The notes beneath the pieces are model-generated. The model saw only the letters and a list, made by a program, of their open reading frames with translations. It had not been told where the DNA came from and searched no databases. A program made the translations under genes and the position numbers. Positions 40,702 through 49,186 of a stretch of 64,000 bases of DNA are shown piece by piece (the first letter of the stretch is position 1; every line of letters begins with the position of its first letter). The DNA comes from Butyricicoccus pullicaecorum (GTDB taxonomy: Bacteria > Bacillota > Clostridia > Oscillospirales > Butyricicoccaceae), in contig JAFBIW010000007.1 of NCBI GenBank assembly GCA_021531865.1, forward strand, positions 1 through 64,000. The letters are read 5' to 3'.

Positions 40702-41631
40702 ATGCTGCACAACAGTATCATCGTTTTTCATCAGGTCATCGTCATGTTCCTGCTCATGGCGGTCGGATTTGTGACCTTCCGGCTGGGTTTTTTCGACGAC
40801 CACACGACCGAGCGGCTCTCGAAGTTCCTCAACACCCTTGTCATGCCCTTCGTCATGCTGAACGCGTTCGACCGCGACTTTGACCCGGCGCTGGCGCGCA
40901 CCCTCGCTCTGACCGCCGTCGCGGCCGCGCTGGTCTTTATCGTCTCCATCCTCCTTGTCGGGCGGCTTTACCCGGCGAACCGGCCGGGCAGCGCGGACTG
41001 CCGCCTGTGCGCCATCCTCTCGAACAACGGCTTTATGGCTCTGCCCCTCGTCAGCGCGATGTTCGGTGAGCTGGGCGTGTTTCTGGCCTCGGCGCACATC
41101 GTCGTGATGACCGTCGTGCTCTGGACCTACGGCGTGTCCCAGCTCGACCCCGGGCGCAGGCGCTCGGTGAAACGCATCCTGCTCAACCCGGGCGTCATCG
41201 CGTCGGCACTCGGCATCGGCCTCTTCCTCGCGCCCTTCCGCCTGCCCGCCGATCTCGCGTCCGCCGCCGGACACATGGCGAACCTGAACACCCCGCTCGC
41301 CATGCTCATTCTGGGCGGCTATCTGGCGCAGATCGACCTGCGCGCCTGCTTCACCGACCGCGCCCTCTGGCGCATCAGCGCGGTGCGCCTGCTGGTCATC
41401 CCGGCGGTGGCGGTCGTTCTGCTGCTCTGGTTCCCAATCACGGTCGAAGCCAAGCTGACCCTGCTCGTCGGCTGCGCCGCGCCCTCTGCCATCGCCGCCG
41501 CCATGTTCGCCCAGATGTACAGCACCGACTACCTGTTCTCGACCCGCGCCGTCGCCCTGACGACCATCCTCTCCCTCGTCACCCTGCCCGGCGTCATCGC
41601 GCTCATGAGCTTTTTGATGGAAGTGATTTAA
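40702..41631 (+). CDS. AEC (auxin efflux carrier) family transporter
   Basis: The 309-residue protein has about ten membrane helices in two similar halves, with the typical N-terminal GFVTFRLGFFDDHTTERLSK and the mid-protein ILSNNGFMALPLVSAMFGELG, where the NNGFMALP segment matches the family. Bacterial members carry malate, lactate or other carboxylates; the substrate here is unknown. GGGGGAAG lies about ten bases before the ATG. Confidence 0.9.
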   Translation: MLHNSIIVFHQVIVMFLLMAVGFVTFRLGFFDDHTTERLSKFLNTLVMPFVMLNAFDRDFDPALARTLALTAVAAALVFIVSILLVGRLYPANRPGSADCRLCAILSNNGFMALPLVSAMFGELGVFLASAHIVVMTVVLWTYGVSQLDPGRRRSVKRILLNPGVIASALGIGLFLAPFRLPADLASAAGHMANLNTPLAMLILGGYLAQIDLRACFTDRALWRISAVRLLVIPAVAVVLLLWFPITVEAKLTLLVGCAAPSAIAAAMFAQMYSTDYLFSTRAVALTTILSLVTLPGVIALMSFLMEVI

Positions 41632-41633
41632 AT

Positions 41634-41670
41634 AAAAAACCGCTCTGAAACAATCTCAGAGCGGTTTTTT
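41634..41670. terminator. Bidirectional terminator between the AEC and Xaa-Pro peptidase genes
   Basis: A 14-bp stem (41635-41648 with 41656-41669) flanked by A and T runs. Confidence 0.88.
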
Positions 41671-41676
41671 CATGTA

Positions 41677-42738
41677 TTACAGGACGATCAGGTCTTTTTC
41701 GGCGCGGGTGAGGTTCTCGCAGCCGGTCTCGGTCAGATAGAGCATGTCCTCGATGCGCACGCCGAAGCGCCCGGGCAGGTAAATCCCCGGCTCGGCGGTC
41801 ACGACCGCGCCCGCGGGCAGGGTCTCGGTTCCGCGCGGGGAAGCCGTCGGGGCTTCGTGGATGAACAGACCGACGCCGTGCCCGAAGCCGTGTCCGAAGT
41901 ACGCGCCGTAGCCCGCGTCCGCGATGACCTGCCGCGCGGCGGCGTCCACCTCCGCGCCGGTCACGCCCGCGCGCGCCGCTTCGATGCCCGCCCGCTGAGC
42001 GGACAGGACGGTCTCGTACACCCGGCGCATTTCCTCGTCGGCCCGCCCGACCGCGACCGTGCGCGTCATGTCCGAGCAGTAGCCGTCATAGATGCAGCCG
42101 AAGTCCATCGTGACGAAGTCGCCCGCCGCGACCGCCTTTTCAGACGGCACACCGTGCGGCTTGGACGAGTTCGCGCCCGACACGACGATCGGGTCGAACG
42201 ACATATTTTCCGCGCCCTCGTGCAGCATGAGGTAGGTCAGCCGGGCGGCCAGCTCCTTTTCGGTCACACCCGGCCGGATCTCGTTCAAAATTTCCTCGAA
42301 CGCCCGCTCGGCGATGCGCTGGGCGCGGACGATCTTATCCAGTTCGTCCCGGGTCTTGACCGTGCGCAGGGAGAGCATCAGCCCGTCCTGCGGGACGGCC
42401 TCGGCCTTCAGGCTGTCCGCCCAGCGGCGGTAATCGGCATAGGTCAGGCAGTCGTCCTCGAGGGCGACGCGCTGTGCGCCGTCCTCCCGGATGAGGTCGT
42501 TGACGACGCCCGCGTACGACCGGCCGCCGCCGATCTCGCGCACCTCAGCCGTATGAATCGCCGCACGTGCGGCTTCAATATAGCGGAAATCGGTATAAAA
42601 CACCGCCTGCTTCTGCGAAATATAGACCGCGCCCGCCGTCGAATGGAAGCCGGTCGCGTAGCGGCGGTTTTTCTCGTCCGTCAGGACGATCGCGTCCAGC
42701 CCGCGTGCGGCCAGCGCGCTGCGAATCGCTTCCATCAT
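41677..42738 (-). CDS. M24 family Xaa-Pro aminopeptidase
   Basis: The 353-residue enzyme has a creatinase-like N-terminal domain (1-120) and a pita-bread catalytic domain. Metal ligands are visible: two Asp in MDFGCIYDGYCSDMTRT, His in GHGFGHGVGLFIHEAP, and Glu in TAEPGIY and RIEDM. It removes N-terminal residues before proline in the cytoplasm. The start ATGATG at 42738 overlaps the aroQ stop; AAGGGG lies upstream within aroQ. This aroQ-pepP order is common in Clostridia. Confidence 0.95.
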   Translation of the reverse strand: MMEAIRSALAARGLDAIVLTDEKNRRYATGFHSTAGAVYISQKQAVFYTDFRYIEAARAAIHTAEVREIGGGRSYAGVVNDLIREDGAQRVALEDDCLTYADYRRWADSLKAEAVPQDGLMLSLRTVKTRDELDKIVRAQRIAERAFEEILNEIRPGVTEKELAARLTYLMLHEGAENMSFDPIVVSGANSSKPHGVPSEKAVAAGDFVTMDFGCIYDGYCSDMTRTVAVGRADEEMRRVYETVLSAQRAGIEAARAGVTGAEVDAAARQVIADAGYGAYFGHGFGHGVGLFIHEAPTASPRGTETLPAGAVVTAEPGIYLPGRFGVRIEDMLYLTETGCENLTRAEKDLIVL

Positions 42739-43172
42739 CGCTCGAGCAGCCCCTTCACCGCGTCGACCGCCAGCAGGTAGCTGTTCTTGCCGAAGCCCGC
42801 GATGACGCCCGCGCAGACCGGCCCGATGACCGAGACATGGCGGAATTCCTCGCGCGCATGGACGTTCGACAGATGTACCTCGACGACGGGCAGGCGCACC
42901 GCCGCGATTGCGTCGCGAATGGCGATCGAATAGTGGGTGTACGCGCCCGCGTTCAGGATGATCGCGTCGCAATCCCCGCGCGCGGCGTGGATGCGGTCGA
43001 TGATTTCACCCTCGCTGTTCGACTGGAACACGACGCAGTCCATGCCGTTCTGCTGGCACTTGTTGACGACCTCGGCGTTGATCGAGGCCATCGTGTTCCG
43101 GCCGTAGATGCCCGGCTCCCGCTCGCCCAGCAGGTTGAGGTTGGGGCCGTGGATGAGTAAGATTTTTTTCAT
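42735..43172 (-). CDS. aroQ: Type II 3-dehydroquinate dehydratase
   Basis: The 145-residue dodecamer-forming enzyme of the shikimate pathway has HGPNLNLLGEREPGIYG (active-site loop with Tyr), NAGAYTHYSIAIRDA and EVHLSNVHAREEFRH. Length is typical. The start at 43172 follows CAGGAGGG by six bases. Confidence 0.97.
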   Translation of the reverse strand: MKKILLIHGPNLNLLGEREPGIYGRNTMASINAEVVNKCQQNGMDCVVFQSNSEGEIIDRIHAARGDCDAIILNAGAYTHYSIAIRDAIAAVRLPVVEVHLSNVHAREEFRHVSVIGPVCAGVIAGFGKNSYLLAVDAVKGLLER

Positions 43173-43198
43173 GGAAATCCCTCCTGATTCGATTCGTT

Positions 43199-44056
43199 TC
43201 AAACGGCGTTCCGCGCGGCTTCATACAGGTCGCGCATGGCGCAGGCGTCCTCAGCCTGCGTGCCCGCCGACTCGCAGATGAAGCGGGGCGTCCAGCCGCG
43301 CGCGGCGATCAGCCGGGCGAGCGGCGCGAAGTCCGGGCCGTACCGGGTGTCGGCAAAGGTCAGGTGCCGCGTTTCGCCCTTGGGGCCGTATTCGATGTGA
43401 GAAAAATGGCTGTGGAACACCCGGGCGCGGTCAACGCCGATCGTCTGCTCCATCAGATCGAGCACGGCGGCAAGCTCCTCCTCCGTACGGCAATGCCCCA
43501 GCGTGCGGGCGTTTAAGTGCCCGAAATCGATGCAGGGCAGCAGGCGGTCATCCAGCGCGACAAGCTCAAAAATTTCCTCGGCGGAGCCGATGACGCTCTG
43601 CTTGCCCATCGTCTCGAGACAGAGCGTCGTGCTGTGGCCCGCGGCTTCGACCGCGTCCAGAATCCGCCGGACGTTCTCCTTGGTGTTCTGAAACGCGCGG
43701 TCGCGCGACAGCTTGCCCACGCCGCCCGTGTGGACGACGATGCGGTCCGCGCCCAGCCAGTCCGCCGCCCGGCAGGCGGCCAGCACATAGCCAATGTTTT
43801 TCTCGACCCGCTCGGGGTCGGAAGAGGACAGATTGATATAATAGGGCGCGTGCAGCGACATTGTGATGCCGTACAGAGCGGCCTGTGCGCCGATTTTGCG
43901 CGCGGTCTCCTCGCCGACCGACACGCCGTGGCCGCACTGGTATTCATAGGCCGTCAGGCCCATGCCGCGCAGCCACCCCGGTGCGTCGGCGGTTGCCCGG
44001 AAGCCCGCGTCCGCGAAGGACTGCGCGTTGCCCGCCGGGCCGAATTTGGTTTCCAT
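43199..44056 (-). CDS. Endonuclease IV / sugar-phosphate isomerase-like TIM barrel protein
   Basis: The 285-residue protein has AP-endonuclease-2-type barrel motifs: MSLHAPYYINLSS, DRIVVHTGGVGK, LCLETMGKQ, PCIDFGHLNAR and VFHSHFSHIEYG. These supply His, Glu and Asp metal ligands of the Nfo/xylose isomerase-like family. It may be a deoxyribonuclease IV-type AP endonuclease; the ligand set is close to Nfo but the N-terminal region is shorter. AAAGGAG precedes the ATG. It is upstream of aroQ in the same direction. Confidence 0.8.
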   Translation of the reverse strand: METKFGPAGNAQSFADAGFRATADAPGWLRGMGLTAYEYQCGHGVSVGEETARKIGAQAALYGITMSLHAPYYINLSSSDPERVEKNIGYVLAACRAADWLGADRIVVHTGGVGKLSRDRAFQNTKENVRRILDAVEAAGHSTTLCLETMGKQSVIGSAEEIFELVALDDRLLPCIDFGHLNARTLGHCRTEEELAAVLDLMEQTIGVDRARVFHSHFSHIEYGPKGETRHLTFADTRYGPDFAPLARLIAARGWTPRFICESAGTQAEDACAMRDLYEAARNAV

Positions 44057-44134
44057 CGGTGCTTCTCCTTTTTTTCATACACATATCCACAGCCCTTTCC
44101 GCATAGTCTGTGCTGAAAAGGAGTGTGGTGAACC

Positions 44135-44899
44135 ATGCCGCATGATCTGGTGCTCGTCTGCGCCGGGGCGGACGCCGCCGAAGCGCGGCAGACCGGTCTT
44201 CCCCTGCTGCACCTCTGTCTGGGCCTGCGGGAAAACGGGCGGCTCGACCGGCTGAATCTGACCGACCGCCAGCCCGGCTGCTATCTGGGCGTTGCCGACC
44301 TCGGACTTGCCCGCGCGGCGCCGCCCGCCGTCTGCGACCAGCTTCTGTCCGAATGCGCCGGGGCGGGCGCGGCCGGACTGCTGGCCGACTTTGAGCGCGA
44401 TACCCCGCCCGTGCGGGACTTCCTCGCCGCCCTCGATCAGGCCGCGCACGAGGCCGGTCTGCCGCTGTTCGTGCCGGTCTCCCGGGCGGACGACGTCGAG
44501 CACGCCTTCGTGCTGGCCGACACGGCGGTCAGCGGCGGCAGTCTGTCCGACTATTTCGCCGGTCTGTGCGACCGCTACGGCGAACGGGTCGCCGCGTCGC
44601 TCTCCCGCGTCTCGCGGGATTTCTGTCTGCCCGCGCCCGACAGCGAGGGCGTGCCCCTCTCGGACACCGACCGCGACGCGCTCCGCGAACGCACGGGCGC
44701 GCAGGTCTTTTTCTCCCGCGAGCTGTGCGCCCGGTACTTCACCTACATGGACGCGGACGGCGCCGGGCACTTCGTCCTCTTCGACGACCCCGACACCCTG
44801 CGCGCCAAACGCAGTCAGCTCGAAGAACTCGGCGTTTCCCGCTTTTTCGCCCTCTGGCCGGACGCGGCCGGATTATTTGACGACCTTAATCCTGAATAA
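44135..44899 (+). CDS. Protein of unknown function, possibly a GH18-like barrel
   Basis: The 254-residue protein has alternating hydrophobic strands and no signal peptide. GLLADFERDTPP recalls the DxE strand of glycoside hydrolase family 18, and FFSRELCARYFTYMDADG followed by FVLFDDPDTLRAKRSQLEELG look like the final strands and helix of a chitinase-like barrel. The classical DxxDxDxE motif is not intact, so it may be inactive or have another role. AAAAGGAG is upstream of the ATG. Its end overlaps the convergent ybaK gene by 14 bases. I do not recognise it with certainty. Confidence 0.6.
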   Translation: MPHDLVLVCAGADAAEARQTGLPLLHLCLGLRENGRLDRLNLTDRQPGCYLGVADLGLARAAPPAVCDQLLSECAGAGAAGLLADFERDTPPVRDFLAALDQAAHEAGLPLFVPVSRADDVEHAFVLADTAVSGGSLSDYFAGLCDRYGERVAASLSRVSRDFCLPAPDSEGVPLSDTDRDALRERTGAQVFFSRELCARYFTYMDADGAGHFVLFDDPDTLRAKRSQLEELGVSRFFALWPDAAGLFDDLNPE

Positions 44900-45365
44900 T
44901 ATCCGCTGTTTTCGCGCCCACCAGACCGATCAGCTCGTCCGGCCGGCACTCGATCTGCCAGCCGATCTTGCCCGCCGACACCATGATGGTCGGGATGATC
45001 TCGGCCAGCTCGTGGAACACGGTCGGGTACGCCTTCTTCATGCCGACCGGCGAACAGCCGCCGCGCACGTAGCCGGTCAGGCCGAGCAGTTCCTTGACGT
45101 GCACCAGCTCGACCGCCTTCTCGCCCGCCGCCCGCGCCGCCTTCTTTAAATCCAGCTCGGCCGCGACCGGGATAACGAACACGAAAATGCCGCCGCTCTT
45201 TCCCCGCGCGACCAGCGTTTTATAGACGCAGTCCGGGTCCTGCCCGAGCAGCTTCGCGACCGTCACGCCGTCCACCGCGTCCTTGCCGTGCGGATAGGTG
45301 TGCGGCGTGTACGAAACACCGTGCTGCTCCAGAATACGCATGACATTGGTCTTCTGTTCCGCCAT
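44886..45365 (-). CDS. ybaK: Cys-tRNA(Pro)/Cys-tRNA(Cys) deacylase YbaK
   Basis: The 159-residue YbaK/EbsC-type protein shows YKTLVARGKSGGIFVFVIPV, the trans-editing core with a conserved Lys (LDLKKAARAAG), and GGCSPVGMKK. It hydrolyses mischarged Cys-tRNA-Pro in trans. AAGGAGGG lies before the ATG. Confidence 0.93.
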   Translation of the reverse strand: MAEQKTNVMRILEQHGVSYTPHTYPHGKDAVDGVTVAKLLGQDPDCVYKTLVARGKSGGIFVFVIPVAAELDLKKAARAAGEKAVELVHVKELLGLTGYVRGGCSPVGMKKAYPTVFHELAEIIPTIMVSAGKIGWQIECRPDELIGLVGAKTADIIQD

Positions 45366-45481
45366 TGCGCCTTCCCTCCTTGTTTTTGCTTGCTTTTTGA
45401 TTGATTATACCATTTTTTTCGGCCGGTGAGAAGAAATTTTTCACCAAATTTTGTGCAGTTTGTCAGATTCCAAGAAATGGG

Positions 45482-45510
45482 TTGGCTTTTTCCGCCGGAT
45501 CGGGTATAAT
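45482..45510 (+). promoter_or_regulatory. Promoter of the 38-residue membrane peptide
   Basis: TTGGCT (45482-45487), exactly 17 bases, TATAAT (45505-45510); about 44 bases before the ATG at 45554. Confidence 0.75.
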
Positions 45511-45553
45511 AATCCCATCAGCAATCGACCCCATGTGCCAGAGGTGAAACAGT

Positions 45554-45670
45554 ATGAAAAAAGGATTATCCATCGGCGTGTTTGTGCTCGGCATCCTCAT
45601 GACCGGCCTGAGCATCACCACCCTGATCCTGGGCGCGTGCGGCATGGGCGCGCACGACGACGAGATCTGA
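45554..45670 (+). CDS. 38-residue single-pass membrane peptide
   Basis: A short gene with all expression signals: a near-consensus promoter, AGAGGTG seven bases before the ATG, and a terminator nine bases after the TGA. The product has a basic start (MKKG), one hydrophobic helix (about 5-29) and a short acidic tail (HDDEI). It contains Cys29, but the surrounding LILGACG is only a loose lipobox. No family recognised; its small size means many gene finders would miss it. Confidence 0.7.
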   Translation: MKKGLSIGVFVLGILMTGLSITTLILGACGMGAHDDEI

Positions 45671-45678
45671 CCATCCGC

Positions 45679-45712
45679 AAAAGGGAACGGCAGGCAGCCG
45701 TTCCCCTTTTTT
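45679..45712 (+). terminator. Terminator after the 38-residue gene
   Basis: A 13-bp stem (45679-45691 with 45697-45710, one bulged C), followed by TTTTTT. Confidence 0.85.
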
Positions 45713-45778
45713 ATCCACAGGGCTGCGGATAAGTCCGCGCGGCGCGGTGCATAATGAATCCCGAAGGAGGGATGCGCC

Positions 45779-45943
45779 ATGTGCCACCGATCGAACAACA
45801 TCCGCCGCGACCCGAATCCGCCCGAGGCGCGCAAGCGGTCGGACAAGTCCGAGGGGCTGACCCGGAAGGAGCCGGAAGGGCTTGACCGGGCGGACACCTA
45901 CACCGACCTCTACAATCTGTCCGACACGCCCACAGCCAACTGA
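45779..45943 (+). CDS. 54-residue charged hypothetical protein
   Basis: An ATG eight bases after AAGGAGG opens a 54-codon frame for a hydrophilic, Arg/Asp/Pro-rich peptide (MCHRSNN... ending TDLYNLSDTPTAN). No domain is visible. An overlapping ATG at 45772 in another frame is only one base from the ribosome binding site and less likely. A CATAAT at about 45749 could be a -10. Whether it is translated is uncertain. Confidence 0.5.
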   Translation: MCHRSNNIRRDPNPPEARKRSDKSEGLTRKEPEGLDRADTYTDLYNLSDTPTAN

Positions 45944-45988
45944 ACAGGGAAAATGGAAAGGCTCGTTCTGCACGAGCCTTTTCCTTAT

Positions 45989-46993
45989 TTAATCCTGTGT
46001 CAGGAAGTGCGCCAGCAGCCTGGCCGCGCCCTCGACGTCCGAGACCGCGCACAGCTCACTGGGCGAGTGGATATAGCGGGTCGGGATGGACACCGCGCCC
46101 GCGGGCGCGCCCATCGCGGTCTTCTGGAGCATGGCCGTATCGGTGCCGCCGAAGCGCAGAATCTCATGCTGCACCGCGATGCCTGCTTCCGCCGCCGCCC
46201 GTTCGAGCGCCGCCGTGACGGCGGGCGAACAGATGACCGAGGAATCCATCAGCTTGATGGCCGGGCCCTTGCCCAGCGCGCAGGCCATCGGATACTTCTG
46301 CTCGGGCAGGTCGCCGGTGTCGGTCACGTCGACCGCGACCGCCGCATCGGGCGCGACCGCGAACGCCGCAGGCCCCGAGCCGCGCAGACCGACCTCCTCC
46401 TGCACCGTAAACGCGAAATACAGGTCGTTTTCGACCGTTTCGGGCAGCATTTTCATGGCCATCAGCACGGCGGCGCAGCCGATGCGGTTATCAAGATAGG
46501 GGCCGCAGAGCACGCCGTTCTGCTCGAACCGTGCGCCGTCGAACACGGCGAAGTCGCCCACGCGCACGCATGCTTCCGCGTCCGCCCGGCTCGTCACGCC
46601 CACGTCGATGAACAGGCGCTCAATCGTCAGATCCTTCAGTGCGGTCTTTTCCTCGTACGAGATCACGCCGCGCGTGCCGTTTGCGAAACGCACCGGGATG
46701 TTCAGCAGGTCGCCGACCGACAGCCCGCCGACCGGCGCGAAGCGGATGAAGCCGTGCTCGTCGATGAAGGTGGCGACGACGCCGATCGAATCCATGTGCG
46801 CCGCCACCAGCAGCTTCTTTTTATGCTCGCCCGTGCCCTTCTTGCGGCAGATCAGGCTGCCCAGCGTGTCGGTCGTCAGATCGTCGCAGTACTCCGCCGC
46901 GTATGCCGCGATGACCTCGCGCACGTCCTCCTCCCGTCCCGACGGGCCGAACGCGCCGCCCAGCGTCTCGAACAGTTCAAATGCTTCAGACAT
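45989..46993 (-). CDS. M42 family metallo-aminopeptidase (third of three)
   Basis: The 334-residue enzyme has the M42 pattern: AAHMDSIGV (metal His/Asp), GPYLDNRIGC (bridging Asp), VQEEVGLRG (catalytic and ligand Glu), AVDVTDTG and final His in PTRYIHSP. All ligands are present. M42 peptidases form cytoplasmic tetrahedral dodecamers that cut short peptides. Its start overlaps the preceding M42 stop by eight bases. Confidence 0.95.
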   Translation of the reverse strand: MSEAFELFETLGGAFGPSGREEDVREVIAAYAAEYCDDLTTDTLGSLICRKKGTGEHKKKLLVAAHMDSIGVVATFIDEHGFIRFAPVGGLSVGDLLNIPVRFANGTRGVISYEEKTALKDLTIERLFIDVGVTSRADAEACVRVGDFAVFDGARFEQNGVLCGPYLDNRIGCAAVLMAMKMLPETVENDLYFAFTVQEEVGLRGSGPAAFAVAPDAAVAVDVTDTGDLPEQKYPMACALGKGPAIKLMDSSVICSPAVTAALERAAAEAGIAVQHEILRFGGTDTAMLQKTAMGAPAGAVSIPTRYIHSPSELCAVSDVEGAARLLAHFLTQD

Positions 46994-48038
46994 TGTCGTC
47001 TCCTCCGATTTCCTCTAAAAATGCGCGTGCGGCCTGATAAACCGCCTCAATATCCTCCCATGCGGCCACCGAAACGGGCGAATGGATATAGCGCACGGGC
47101 GCGGCCACACCCACGGTGCGCACGCCGGCGCCGGTCTTGTGGACCCGTCCCGCGTCCGTGCCGCCCGCGACCATGTGCTTGGTCTGCCAGCGGATGCCGC
47201 GCGCCTGACACGCGTCGCGCAGCAGCTCGAACAGCGCGGCGTCGTAGATCGTGCCGCGATCCATGAAGGGCAGCACCGCGCCGCCCCGCAGAGCGCAGAC
47301 CTTGCGGCAGCCCTCGGCTGCCGGGATGTCGGCCGCCGTCGTGCCCTCGACCACCAGACAAATGCCGGGCTGAATGCGGAACGCCGCCGTCGCCGCGCCG
47401 CGCAGGCCGGTTTCCTCCTGCACGGTGAAGACGAACCAGGTGTCGACCGGCGGTGTTTCCCGCAGCAAAGTCAGCAGGACGGCACAGCCCAAGCGGTCGT
47501 CCAGCGCTTTGGCCTTGACCAGCCCGTCGCCCAGCGGGCGAACCGTCGCTTCAAACGTGCCGCAGTCGCCCGGCATCACCTTCTGCTCGGCCTGTTTGCG
47601 GCTTGTGCAGCCGATGTCAATATACAAATCGCGGGTCTTGGGCGCGGTCTTGCGCTCGGACGCGGTCGTCAGGTGGACGGCCTTGATGCCGATGACACCC
47701 GCAACGGTCTCGCCATCATCGTTTCGGAAATAAACCCGGCGGCCGATCACGACGCGCGGGTCGACCCCGCCCAGAAAGCCGAACTTGACCATGCCGTCCT
47801 CGGTCAGCTTCTTGGCGATGACGCCGACCTCGTCCATGTGGGCACAGACCATGACCGGCTGCTCGAGCGCGGTCTTGCCCTTGCGGAAGATCATCAAATT
47901 CCCCATCGGGTCGGTTTCGACCGCGTCGGCATAGGGCAGGGCGGCCTGCAAGATGAGGTCGCGCACGCTGTCCTCACAGCCCGAGGGGCCGAACTGGGCG
48001 CAGAGTGTTTCAGTCATGTTTCTCAGTGTTTCATTCAT
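46986..48038 (-). CDS. M42 family metallo-aminopeptidase (second of three)
   Basis: The 350-residue paralogue has CAHMDEVGV, KALDDRLGC, VQEETGLRG and PVRYIHSP. At the fourth ligand position it has Glu (LVVEGTTAAD) where the other two have Asp, a common YsdC-type variant that may change specificity. AGGTG lies eight bases before the ATG, which overlaps the preceding stop (ATGA). Confidence 0.95.
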   Translation of the reverse strand: MNETLRNMTETLCAQFGPSGCEDSVRDLILQAALPYADAVETDPMGNLMIFRKGKTALEQPVMVCAHMDEVGVIAKKLTEDGMVKFGFLGGVDPRVVIGRRVYFRNDDGETVAGVIGIKAVHLTTASERKTAPKTRDLYIDIGCTSRKQAEQKVMPGDCGTFEATVRPLGDGLVKAKALDDRLGCAVLLTLLRETPPVDTWFVFTVQEETGLRGAATAAFRIQPGICLVVEGTTAADIPAAEGCRKVCALRGGAVLPFMDRGTIYDAALFELLRDACQARGIRWQTKHMVAGGTDAGRVHKTGAGVRTVGVAAPVRYIHSPVSVAAWEDIEAVYQAARAFLEEIGGDDNV

Positions 48039-49096
48039 CTCAGGCGCACCTCCCCGTCAAAATCGCGCAGAAAATGGTAGATGAGGTCGCCGACCGACTC
48101 CACGTCGGAAAGCTTGACCGTCTCGATCGGGGTGTGCATATAGCGCAGCGGGATGGACAGGATGGCTGTCGCCGTGCCGCCCGCGACGATCTGCATGTCC
48201 CACGCGTTCGTGCCGGTGTTGCCCTCCATGACCTCGATCTGGTAGTCCATGCCCTCGGCGCGCGCCGTGCGGATCAGGGCGCGGGTCAGAGCGCGATCCA
48301 TGTTGGGGCCCATGCCGATCATGACGCCGCCGCCGAACTCAAATTCATCGGGCGCGTCGGGCGTTTTGGCGTGGCTCACATCGACCGCGATCGTGTAATC
48401 CGGGCGGACGCGGAAGGTGCCGACCGTCGCGCCGAGCGAGGTGACCTCCTCCTGCGTCGAGAGCAAAATAGCCAGATCGACCGATAAATCCTCCTTTTGG
48501 AGCTTGCGCAGGGCGTGGGCGATGGCCGCCGCACCCGCGCGGTCGTCCAGACTGGGGCCGGTGATCGTGTCGCGCGAGAGGGCGCTCATATGCGCCGGGA
48601 ACCAGACCGGCGTGCCGACCGGGATGACCCCGCGCGCGTCGGTCAGGCCGGTGTCGAGATACATTTCGTGGATCGGGATGGCCTTGTCCTGCTCGCCCGG
48701 CCCCAGCAGATGGGGCGGCATGCAGCAGACCACGCCGAAGCGGCGCTCGGGGCCGATCTCGACCTCCGCGCCCAGCAGCATCCGCGGGTCGACGCCGCCA
48801 ACCGAGGTAAAGCGCAGAAAGCCGTCCTCCAGCACCTCGGTGACGAGGAAGCCGATCTGGTCAAGATGCGCGTCCAGCAGGACGGTCTTCGCGCCCGGCT
48901 TGCCGCAGGAAACGCGGCCGAGGACGTTGCCGAATGCGTCGGTCTCGATCTCGTCGCAAAGGGGCGCGAACAGGTCGCGCACCGCAGCCGCACCCGCCTG
49001 CTCAAAGCCGGTGACCATCGGGATGGCGCACAGAGCTTCGAGCGTCCCGCGCGTGGACAGCCGGGACGGGTCATGTATGGTTTCGTTTTGTTTCAA
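48035..49096 (-). CDS. M42 family metallo-aminopeptidase (first of three)
   Basis: The 353-residue paralogue has DAHLDQIGF, PSLDDRAG, TQEEVTSLG, AVDVSHAK and PLRYMHTP. The start is TTG at 49096, nine bases after AAAGGAG and 40 bases after a TTGTTT/TATAAT promoter. A much longer frame upstream merely runs antisense through the pseudouridine synthase gene and is rejected. It is the first gene of a three-gene M42 operon. Confidence 0.93.
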   Translation of the reverse strand: MKQNETIHDPSRLSTRGTLEALCAIPMVTGFEQAGAAAVRDLFAPLCDEIETDAFGNVLGRVSCGKPGAKTVLLDAHLDQIGFLVTEVLEDGFLRFTSVGGVDPRMLLGAEVEIGPERRFGVVCCMPPHLLGPGEQDKAIPIHEMYLDTGLTDARGVIPVGTPVWFPAHMSALSRDTITGPSLDDRAGAAAIAHALRKLQKEDLSVDLAILLSTQEEVTSLGATVGTFRVRPDYTIAVDVSHAKTPDAPDEFEFGGGVMIGMGPNMDRALTRALIRTARAEGMDYQIEVMEGNTGTNAWDMQIVAGGTATAILSIPLRYMHTPIETVKLSDVESVGDLIYHFLRDFDGEVRLR

Positions 49097-49133
49097 AACA
49101 GATTTCTCCTTTACAGCAGTAAAATCTGTTCTT

Positions 49134-49162
49134 ATTATATCCCGTTTCGCCTTGCAAAACAA
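49134..49162 (-). promoter_or_regulatory. Promoter of the M42 operon
   Basis: Minus strand TTGTTT (49157-49162), 17-base spacer, TATAAT (49134-49139). It overlaps the divergent promoter at 49152-49180. Confidence 0.75.
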
Positions 49163-49180
49163 CTGAAAATCGGTTAAACT
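49152..49180 (+). promoter_or_regulatory. Promoter of the pseudouridine synthase gene, giving a leaderless mRNA
   Basis: TTGCAA (49152-49157), 17-base spacer, TAAACT (49175-49180). The expected transcription start, six or seven bases on, coincides with the ATG at 49187. Confidence 0.6.
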
Positions 49181-49186
49181 GGGAGT

